Virus record (IMG/VR): IMGVR_UViG_3300017782_000188
Span: 1 to 26,138 of that record
Origin: a virus
Direction: 5' to 3' (one strand)
DNA length: 26,138 bases
In this document: positions 16,083 through 22,102 of the stretch, in pieces
Layout of the letters: each line of letters starts with the position of its first letter
Numbering within the stretch: position 1 is the stretch's first letter
Program-made: the position numbers and the translations under genes
The notes under the pieces: model-generated
Database searches by the model: none
What the model was told of the DNA's origin: nothing
What the model saw: the letters and a program-made list of their open reading frames with translations, nothing else

Positions 16083-16621
16083 TACTTTTGTACCCTTGGT
16101 TTGTAAATATATTCCCATTTAGATGCAGGAGTTAAATGTAACCCTACACTTATTCTGAGTTTATTTTTTTCACTAGGTGTCTCAGGCATATGAAACAGAT
16201 TAGAATTAAAAAGAACAGCCCTATTTGGTACATATGGCACTCTATGAATTTTGTCATCTTGATGTATTTGTAATGCACCTGCCCAATCATTTTTCCATTC
16301 TTTAGAACCAAACCAGATAAGACTAAGGTCTTTTGGTGTGCCGTCTTGATGTAAATGTGACTCGTTCAATGCCGTTGCACCATTAATGCCTACTCGTTGT
16401 ACAGCATAAGGTGTTTTTATTTGTTGATGGTCTAGTGAATTACAAGTTGTAAATCTGTTATACAATTTTTCTCCTATTGCCTTTTCTACATCAGGATTAA
16501 AAATACGCCAACCTTGATTGCCTGTTATGTTACTTAAATTTGGAAACTGCCAATAACCCTTTTTAAAAAATTCGTAACAGTAATTCCAATCTTCATCTTT
16601 TAAAAAATTATCTATAATCAT
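16082..16621 (-). CDS. 2OG/Fe(II)-dependent oxygenase-type protein 3
   Basis: 179 residues. The metal motif is canonical: H91-x-D93 (SHLHQDG), distal H144 (SNLFHMPE) and R156 (KLRISVGLHL), the usual 2-oxoglutarate-binding Arg 12 residues after the distal His. The strand VPYVPNRAVLFNSNLFH before it is typical of the double-stranded beta-helix (prolyl-hydroxylase-like) fold. It would hydroxylate a protein or small-molecule substrate with O2 and 2-oxoglutarate. It overlaps its upstream neighbour by 4 bases (ATGA) and touches the radical SAM gene. It is not closely similar to the other two oxygenases, so it was probably recruited separately. Confidence 0.88.
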   Translation of the reverse strand: MIIDNFLKDEDWNYCYEFFKKGYWQFPNLSNITGNQGWRIFNPDVEKAIGEKLYNRFTTCNSLDHQQIKTPYAVQRVGINGATALNESHLHQDGTPKDLSLIWFGSKEWKNDWAGALQIHQDDKIHRVPYVPNRAVLFNSNLFHMPETPSEKNKLRISVGLHLTPASKWEYIYKPRVQK

Positions 16622-17241
16622 ATTGTAATAAAAGAGTCTGCTTGTTGTCTGTCCTTAACTTTGGCGTTTATAACAATAAATATTCTGTCTCTTTTTCCTT
16701 TATACATTTCAGATTCATGAAATAAATATGATGGATGTATGGTTAACATTTTTGGTTTAGGTTGTAATTGAATTAACATATCATGATTTAGACCTCTTGA
16801 GCGTTGTGCTATTGGGTCAATTAATAAAAATCTACCATCATCATTATCACAGGTTGCGTCATTAGTTTCTACGTTATCTAAATCTACATAGTAAACTCCA
16901 GTGTAATCAATGCCTCTATGAGTATGAGGTCGTGCCCGATTACCTTTGACAAATCTTCTAGGAAATGCAGTTACTTGTATTTCTAATTCGTCCGGGTCTA
17001 TAAATTTTTCTGCATGTAACATCTCATACAGTTTTACTTTAATCTTTTCTCTAAATAATTTTATTATTGGCGTGTCTAAAGCAAATAAATTTGGTACTTT
17101 AATCTCTTTGTTAAAAATTTCAGGAGTACCATTAAATTTATCAATCTCTGGTTTAACTGCTTCTAATAATTGAAGATTATCTTCACTGGTCAACAGGTCT
17201 TCTTCGACCATAATGTTATTTACCCATGCTTGATATATCAT
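16618..17241 (-). CDS. 2OG/Fe(II) oxygenase-like protein 2 (paralogue of protein 1)
   Basis: 207 residues. The core resembles the putative 2OG-Fe(II) oxygenase family seen widely in marine phages: RPHTHRGIDYTGVYYVDLD (His106, His108), GRFLLIDPIAQRSRG, then KMLTIHPSYLFHESEMYKG with distal His175, followed by KRDRIFIVI with Arg184/186. There is no HxD, so the exact metal triad cannot be read by eye. It aligns along its whole length with the next upstream protein, including the N-terminal YQAWVNNIMVEED versus LQAFWATNVIMEG. The ATG at 17239-17241 overlaps the upstream stop by 4 bases. A protein-hydroxylating role is likely for the family; the substrate is unknown. Confidence 0.85.
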   Translation of the reverse strand: MIYQAWVNNIMVEEDLLTSEDNLQLLEAVKPEIDKFNGTPEIFNKEIKVPNLFALDTPIIKLFREKIKVKLYEMLHAEKFIDPDELEIQVTAFPRRFVKGNRARPHTHRGIDYTGVYYVDLDNVETNDATCDNDDGRFLLIDPIAQRSRGLNHDMLIQLQPKPKMLTIHPSYLFHESEMYKGKRDRIFIVINAKVKDRQQADSFITI

Positions 17242-17885
17242 AATTTTGTGTAAAACGGTGCTTGTATAGGTTCTGCTACTCTACAAACAATAGTAAAGAA
17301 AGACCTAGTTTTTTTACCTAAATAAGGTTCACTAAAATGATACAAATATGCAGGGTGCATAACAAGCATTTTAGGATAAACTACTACATCTACGTTTTGT
17401 GTGTGATTCATTGCTCTTGACCTTTGTGTTATAGGGTCAGTAAAAATAAATCTACCTTTAGGTTGTTTAAAATTATCACCTAGACCTTCCATAGCATCTA
17501 AATCTGCATAATATACAGCCACATAATCACAACCTCTGTGATTGTGTGTTTTACTTCTGTCACCATGTTCGTGTTCTCGATATGCAGCCACTGCTTCAAT
17601 GTCATATTTTTCAGGTTCAATAAAACCATCTGCTTTCATTAATAATCTTACACGAGATTTTATAAGAGCTGCAAGTTTATCTATAGCAGGATGGTCAACA
17701 TTGAATAAATTATAACCTTGACGATTAGGGTCTTGAATATCTGGAACATGTTTAAATACTTTTGAGTGTTCTTTACCAATTCTAATTAACTCTTGATTAT
17801 CTTCATCGGTTATGTCAACGCCTTCCATGATAACGTTTGTTGCCCAGAAAGCCTGTAGTTTTATATTTTGATTATCTAATTTCAA
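17238..17885 (-). CDS. 2OG/Fe(II) oxygenase-like protein 1, TTG start
   Basis: 215 residues. The core is KTHNHRGCDYVAVYYADLD (His114, His116), KGRFIFTDPITQRSRAMNH, then KMLVMHPAYLYHFSEPYLG with distal His183 and KKTRSFFTI with Arg194. It is a clear tandem paralogue of protein 2. No ATG exists before residue 20, yet homology to protein 2 begins near residue 10, so the TTG at 17883-17885 is the likely start; a GGGA lies about 9 bases upstream and the start is 14 bases inside the previous gene. An ATG at 17828 would remove conserved residues. The function is inferred from the family only. Confidence 0.83.
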   Translation of the reverse strand: MKLDNQNIKLQAFWATNVIMEGVDITDEDNQELIRIGKEHSKVFKHVPDIQDPNRQGYNLFNVDHPAIDKLAALIKSRVRLLMKADGFIEPEKYDIEAVAAYREHEHGDRSKTHNHRGCDYVAVYYADLDAMEGLGDNFKQPKGRFIFTDPITQRSRAMNHTQNVDVVVYPKMLVMHPAYLYHFSEPYLGKKTRSFFTIVCRVAEPIQAPFYTKL

Positions 17886-18636
17886 TTTCTGTTTTCCCTG
17901 TAAAATGTTTAAAACCTGCTTTAACTTTGCCTCTACCTTTAAATAAAATCTTAGTACTTGCTTTACCTACATTGTTTGTATAAATTCTATTTTCACGCAA
18001 CACACCTGTTGTTGTTTCTAAAAATATTTCTACATTTTCTTTATAAGCATTTGTACCATCAGCTTCTAATAATTGTGCTGTAATATTATCTTCATTATCC
18101 ATACTTAATTGAATCGTTGGCATCATAGGAATAATATCATCTAATCCGTTACCATTAATAGTTTCTATCATTTTATCACCTTGTTCAACACCATTAATTA
18201 TAATTTTAGAAGCAGGTAGAAATACAATCCAATCGTCAATGGGTGAGTCTGCCCAAGGTCTAGCAAAAGAGAAACCTTGTTGTATGCCTAACATTGATGC
18301 TACAACATGTCCTGTGGTTGATTTAGAATCAGTAGTGTGTCTGAAGAAATCATACACTCTAACTTTTTCATGTAATCTAAAACCTACAGCGATAATTGCA
18401 TGTGGTTGATTTATCTGTTTATTAGAAGAAGTATCTCTGTTTAAGTCAGCTTTAGATAAGTAACCTTGATAGTGGTCTCTTTGGTCCATACGCATTTCAC
18501 GTCTGTATGAAACAAGAGCGTCTTTACTACCGGTTAGTTTTAAGTCATATTCCAGACCTTCTGGATTATGATTGATGATTAATTCATTTGGGGATTGTTG
18601 CTCATTTACATGAGGGCATTTTTTGTATCCAATCAT
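17872..18636 (-). CDS. Ig-like virion protein B, first gene of the modification cassette
   Basis: 254 residues from the ATG at 18634-18636; an AAGGAG (18645-18650) sits 8 bases upstream, which rules against the in-frame GTG overlapping that site. The N-terminal half contains HAIIAVGFRLHEKVRVYDFFRHT and a DDWIVFLP strand; the C-terminal part (about residues 165-254) looks like a bacterial group-1 Ig-like domain: PTIQLSMDNEDNITAQLLE, VEIFLETTTGVLRENRIYT, VGKASTKILF, GKVKAGFKHFTGKTEIEI. It is a paralogue of the protein at 18692-19378 in both halves. It shares a transcription unit with the oxygenases, making it a candidate substrate or partner. Confidence 0.82.
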   Translation of the reverse strand: MIGYKKCPHVNEQQSPNELIINHNPEGLEYDLKLTGSKDALVSYRREMRMDQRDHYQGYLSKADLNRDTSSNKQINQPHAIIAVGFRLHEKVRVYDFFRHTTDSKSTTGHVVASMLGIQQGFSFARPWADSPIDDWIVFLPASKIIINGVEQGDKMIETINGNGLDDIIPMMPTIQLSMDNEDNITAQLLEADGTNAYKENVEIFLETTTGVLRENRIYTNNVGKASTKILFKGRGKVKAGFKHFTGKTEIEIR

Positions 18637-18658
18637 TAAATACACTCCTTTTCATAAT

Positions 18659-18687
18659 ATTATAACATAATGTTAATATGATGTAAA
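18659..18687 (-). promoter_or_regulatory. Sigma70-like promoter (extended -10) driving the oxygenase/radical SAM unit
   Basis: On the coding strand TTTACA (18682-18687) is followed by exactly 17 bases and then TATAAT (18659-18664), preceded by TGT, giving an extended -10. It lies in the 46-base gap before the Ig-like protein B gene. The start would fall near 18652, just ahead of the AAGGAG site. No TATAAATA octamer is present in this gap. Confidence 0.65.
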
Positions 18688-18691
18688 GCTA

Positions 18692-19378
18692 TTATATAGT
18701 TATTTCTGCTTTTCCTGAGAAATATTTGAAACCTGCTTTGACTTTACCTGCGGCAGCACCAACTACTGTAGTTGTAGCGACACCACTTGAATTTGTTTTG
18801 ACTCTATTTTTATTTAGATATCCGCCTGTAGTTTCAAAGTAAATCTCTACGTCTTCTTTAACGGGGTCAATTGTAGCTGAAATATCTGTTCCGTCTTTAG
18901 ACATTGAAATACTTGGTAGTAAGTCGCCGGCAGCCGCACCAATCGACCTGTTATTATCTACATTAAATGTAGCAAGAGCACTACCTTCATTTGTAGCAAT
19001 ACTTGAGTTTACTACTAATGTCCAATCATCTGTTGAACTATCAACATAAGGTATAAACACAAACACTATAGGTTTAATGTTCATTAAATTTCTAAGTGAC
19101 CCTACACTTGACTTATTGTGTTGTGTATGTTTAAAAAAGTTTGTAGCTTTTAATGTACCAGCTGCACCATAATTGTCATCATGAACTGACAACACAGAAA
19201 TAGCATGATGTGTAGTAATAGTTTCTTTTGATTTATGGTCTGCTAAAATAAGGTCTTTATCAAACGCATATGTATTTGAACCTATTGTAAGTTCAAATTC
19301 ATCACTACCTTTATCTTTTAGTGTTACTGTTTCGCCGTTATATGCCGGTTCAGTTTGTGTATTTTTTCTTAAATTCAT
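18692..19378 (-). CDS. Ig-like virion protein A
   Basis: 228 residues. The N-terminal half has the conserved stretch HAISVLSVHDDNYGAAGTLK, KATNFFKHTQHNKSSVGSLR and IVFVFIPYVDSSTDDWTLVV; the C-terminal part is an Ig-like beta sandwich (LLPSISMSKDGTDISATI, VEIYFETTGGYLNKNRVKTN, GVATTTVVGAAAGKVKAGFK). The last ten residues or so (FKYFSGKAEITI) match those of Ig-like protein B (FKHFTGKTEIEI). The start is ATG 19376-19378 with AAAGGA upstream. It is likely exposed on the virion, where Ig-like domains commonly decorate phage tails or heads and can bind cell-surface carbohydrate; that role is family knowledge, not shown here. Confidence 0.82.
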   Translation of the reverse strand: MNLRKNTQTEPAYNGETVTLKDKGSDEFELTIGSNTYAFDKDLILADHKSKETITTHHAISVLSVHDDNYGAAGTLKATNFFKHTQHNKSSVGSLRNLMNIKPIVFVFIPYVDSSTDDWTLVVNSSIATNEGSALATFNVDNNRSIGAAAGDLLPSISMSKDGTDISATIDPVKEDVEIYFETTGGYLNKNRVKTNSSGVATTTVVGAAAGKVKAGFKYFSGKAEITI

Positions 19379-19389
19379 TGTTTATCCTT

Positions 19390-21639
19390 TTAACAGTTAC
19401 AGTTACATGCACAGTCGTGGTTGTGACCAGATGAAGCAAAACCGGAAACGGCATTGAATGTTCCGTCGCCTCTTAAAAATGTAGTACTATTTCTTGTTCC
19501 ACTACCAGCAATTTTAGCCAATGTAACTTGTGTGTCCCCTATGTGGGCAGTATCAATACTACCGTCTGTATAATGTTCACTATTGATTGCATTATCAGCA
19601 ATTTTAGCACCTGTGATTGCGTCTGCCTGAATGTCTGCTGTTGATACTGTATTGTCTGGTAATACAGGCACTTGACTAAATGTAACTACACCGTCTGAAG
19701 CAATTGTTATAGAATCTGCATCTGAAGCAACACCTATTGTACCGCCATCTTTAATTACTAAATCGTCTGCAATAGTCAAGAGACCAGCAGAACTTAATGT
19801 CATTTTAGATGATGCGGCTTCACTTGCACCAGTCTTGAACACTAATTTAGTTGCATTGTTAGAAGAACTAAAGTCTCCTTCTGAGACTGCCTCAATACCA
19901 GCAGCAACAAGTATTGCATCTGTGCCTGTTGCCTCATCTGGTGCCTGGAAATCTATTTTACCAATAACATCATTAGCAGCGATATCTGTTTCGCCTGTTT
20001 GTAATGTTAATGAAATTGGTTTATCGTCTGCCGTAGCAGTATGTTTTAATATTAATCCTGTGTCAGCAGTATGAATTAATCTGACTTCTTGGTCGTTACC
20101 AAACTGAATTGTTCCGCCATCTGCCAAGAATAAATCTGACCACTCTAGTGAAGCAGAACCTAATGCAGCTCCGTCAGCACTTGCAGGATTACTTGAGCCT
20201 GCAGCCGCAAAGGATAATACACCAGAACCATTTGTTACTAATGCCTCTCCACTACTTCCGTCTGAAGATGGTAGAGCAAATGATGTGCCTCCAGATGTAA
20301 GTGTAAGTTTTGAACCATCTGATTCAATTTTTTCGTTTGCATCTGTAAAGTGTAAACCTACGTTTGTAGGAATAATAACATCTGTAGCCGCTGTTAATTT
20401 AATATTATTACCAGCGATTGTTAAATCTGTACCATCTCCTTCAATTTTTTCTGCTGAATCACCGAACACCATTCCTACATTGTTAGGTAAGTGTACGTCA
20501 CTTGTAGCAGTTAAGTTGATTTTGCCACCAGATGTTACTGTTAAATCTGTGTTGTCGCCTTCTATTTTCTCGCCAGTACCGAAAGTAACTCCTACGTTTG
20601 CAGGAACTACAACGTCACTTGTAGCAGTTAAGTTGATTTTAGCGCCAGATGTTATTGTTAAGTCTGTATTATCGCCTTCAATCTTTTCACCAGTACCAAA
20701 TGTTACGCCTACGTTTGCAGGAACTACAACATCTGCTGTTGCAGTAAGATTAATATTATTACCAGCGATTGTTAAATCTGTTCCGTCGCCTTCAATTTTC
20801 TCAGCATCATTACCGAATGTTAATCCAACATTTGCAGGTATGTTAATATCTGTTACTGCTGTTAGATTAAGGTCGGCGCCAGCATTGATAGTTAAATCTG
20901 TTCCGTCTGAAGATATTTTCTCTCCACCTTTATCAAAGAAGTAAACTGCCCTATCATCAGCAATTCTCATTACTTCGTTACCATCATACTGATTAAATAC
21001 TAAGTCGTCTGAGTCGACACCGAGTTGAATGACTTGAGCACCTGAAGTGCCGTCCATGTCTAAAGTAAGTTGTAAAGTACCAGCGTCTTTGAATTCTACG
21101 TTACCACCAGCAGCATCTATAACGATATCGTTTGATGAGTCTAGTGTAATATCTGTGCCATCATTTGTAATGGAATCAAGTGCAATACTTCCAATATTTG
21201 TAATATCAGCATCACTCATATCGAAACTACCTGTTACATCTAAGTTTCCACCAATACTTGCATTACCTGTAACTGTTAAGTTATCAGCGATTGTTGTTTC
21301 ACTTGTAGTATGTCCGATTGTTACAACGATACCAGAGGTTTCGGTTGCAACTTTTAAAGCGCCTGTTTTGTTTGCAATGTATGAATTAGTGCCATCGTGA
21401 TAGATTTCTAAATCATCACCAGTACCAAATAGTCCTTTTGCACTATCAGCAAAAGATTGACTACTTCCTGTTAATACACTAAATGTATTTGCTGTGAATT
21501 GAAAGTCATCAGCGCCAGCAATTCTGACATCAATCTGGTCATCCGAATCCGCGGTAAGGGATGTATCCTCATCTATATCTAAAGTTAATTCTTGACCGCC
21601 AACTTTAGTTAGTATGTTTGTTAAACCTATATATGCCAT
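19390..21639 (-). CDS. Repeat-containing tail fibre-like protein with Cys-rich C-terminus (749 aa)
   Basis: A long fibre-type protein. The N-terminal part (1-240) has DDLEIYHDGTNSYI and NLTVTGNASIGGNLDVTGS elements. Residues 241-436 form five tandem repeats of 38-40 residues (KIEGDGTDLTI...NLTATxDVxxPxNVGxxFG), with a sixth partial copy to about 450. A fibre-tip region follows (LGSASLEWSDLFLADGGTIQF; DITIASDG; LRGDGTFNAVSGF). The extreme C-terminus is GHNHDCACNCNC, with H739/H741 and C743, C745, C747 and C749, the only cysteines in the protein. HxH motifs bind iron in the T4 long-fibre tip. It is probably trimeric and receptor- or baseplate-associated (inference). A late promoter is at 21662-21669. 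Confidence 0.88.
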   Translation of the reverse strand: MAYIGLTNILTKVGGQELTLDIDEDTSLTADSDDQIDVRIAGADDFQFTANTFSVLTGSSQSFADSAKGLFGTGDDLEIYHDGTNSYIANKTGALKVATETSGIVVTIGHTTSETTIADNLTVTGNASIGGNLDVTGSFDMSDADITNIGSIALDSITNDGTDITLDSSNDIVIDAAGGNVEFKDAGTLQLTLDMDGTSGAQVIQLGVDSDDLVFNQYDGNEVMRIADDRAVYFFDKGGEKISSDGTDLTINAGADLNLTAVTDINIPANVGLTFGNDAEKIEGDGTDLTIAGNNINLTATADVVVPANVGVTFGTGEKIEGDNTDLTITSGAKINLTATSDVVVPANVGVTFGTGEKIEGDNTDLTVTSGGKINLTATSDVHLPNNVGMVFGDSAEKIEGDGTDLTIAGNNIKLTAATDVIIPTNVGLHFTDANEKIESDGSKLTLTSGGTSFALPSSDGSSGEALVTNGSGVLSFAAAGSSNPASADGAALGSASLEWSDLFLADGGTIQFGNDQEVRLIHTADTGLILKHTATADDKPISLTLQTGETDIAANDVIGKIDFQAPDEATGTDAILVAAGIEAVSEGDFSSSNNATKLVFKTGASEAASSKMTLSSAGLLTIADDLVIKDGGTIGVASDADSITIASDGVVTFSQVPVLPDNTVSTADIQADAITGAKIADNAINSEHYTDGSIDTAHIGDTQVTLAKIAGSGTRNSTTFLRGDGTFNAVSGFASSGHNHDCACNCNC
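20332..20919 (-). repeat. Five tandem ~117-base repeats in the 749-residue fibre
   Basis: Units correspond to residues 241-280, 281-318, 319-357, 358-397 and 398-436. Copies three and four are the most alike (both KIEGDNTDLT...GxKINLTATSDV). The regular 38-40 residue period with PxNVGxxFG at each turn suggests a beta-solenoid or triple-stranded shaft. Near-identical copies allow length variation by recombination. Confidence 0.92.
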
Positions 21640-21661
21640 TAATTAATTCCTCTTATTTAAC

Positions 21662-21669
21662 TATTTATA
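21662..21669 (-). promoter_or_regulatory. T4-type late promoter before the 749-residue fibre gene
   Basis: An exact TATAAATA on the coding strand, 22 bases upstream of the ATG, directly after the stop of the 119-residue gene. A GAGGAAT ribosome-binding site follows. Confidence 0.82.
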
Positions 21670-21671
21670 AC

Positions 21672-22031
21672 TTAGACATCTTCTAAAACTGAGACAGTAA
21701 TATCTATTGAACTGCCAGCACTAGCAAGAGCTTCTAAATTGTCTCCGTTTGAACCATCATTTTGTAATACTAATTTATTTCCTGACATTACTTCTAAAGA
21801 AGCGCCTGCAGGTATTTTAGCATTCTTCACAATGAATACATCATTTGAACCATCTTCATTATCTAAAAAAATACTGATGGTCTTTTCGCTGGTTGTTTTA
21901 TTCGCACAAGTAAGACCGATAACGATTGATTCTAAAGCAGAACTAGATGATCCTGCAGGTACAGCGTAAATCGTTGTATTACTGGTGTGACTTATGTCTG
22001 GTGTACAGAATCTTTTAAAATCGTTAGCCAT
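21672..22031 (-). CDS. Small virion structural-type protein (119 aa)
   Basis: A 119-residue beta-rich protein of a kind common in marine myovirus structural regions: MANDFKRFCTPDISHTSNTT, IYAVPAGSSSSALESIVIGL, ISIFLDNEDGSNDVFIVKNA, KIPAGASLEVMSGNKLVLQN and a final SIDITVSVLEDV. The F-xRF-xTPxI start and IVKNAxIPAGxSLxVxxGxKxVL core are characteristic; the function is unknown, probably a capsid or fibre accessory. Two tandem late promoters lie upstream, suggesting high expression. A GGGAAAAAAC leader precedes the ATG at 22029-22031. Confidence 0.82.
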   Translation of the reverse strand: MANDFKRFCTPDISHTSNTTIYAVPAGSSSSALESIVIGLTCANKTTSEKTISIFLDNEDGSNDVFIVKNAKIPAGASLEVMSGNKLVLQNDGSNGDNLEALASAGSSIDITVSVLEDV

Positions 22032-22049
22032 GTTTTTTCCCTTTTCCTA

Positions 22050-22057
22050 TATTTATA
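22050..22057 (-). promoter_or_regulatory. T4-type late promoter (proximal) before the 119-residue gene
   Basis: An exact TATAAATA on the coding strand, 18 bases before the ATG, so the leader would be short. It is the downstream member of a pair. Confidence 0.75.
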
Positions 22058-22091
22058 CTATATTTCACAATTAATCTGTTATTCTTACTAC

Positions 22092-22099
22092 TATTTATA
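22092..22099 (-). promoter_or_regulatory. T4-type late promoter (distal) before the 119-residue gene
   Basis: A second exact TATAAATA, 42 bases upstream of the first copy, between the stop of the 415-residue gene and the 119-residue gene. Confidence 0.8.
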
Positions 22100-22102
22100 C
22101 AA

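Noticed and set aside
16083-16118. Upstream ATG for the radical SAM gene (12 extra residues)
   Set aside because: The ATG at 16080-16082 overlaps the previous stop by one base and has AAGGG upstream, while the earlier ATG lies within the oxygenase gene without a ribosome-binding site. The longer form cannot be fully excluded.
18637-18645. GTG start for Ig-like protein B
   Set aside because: The GTG overlaps the AAGGAG ribosome-binding site itself, which is correctly spaced for the ATG at 18634-18636.
20285-20944. 219-residue open frame on the plus strand across the fibre repeats
   Set aside because: It is an antisense shadow of the tandem repeats: its own repeated peptide follows the repeat period and it has no ribosome-binding site or plus-strand neighbours.
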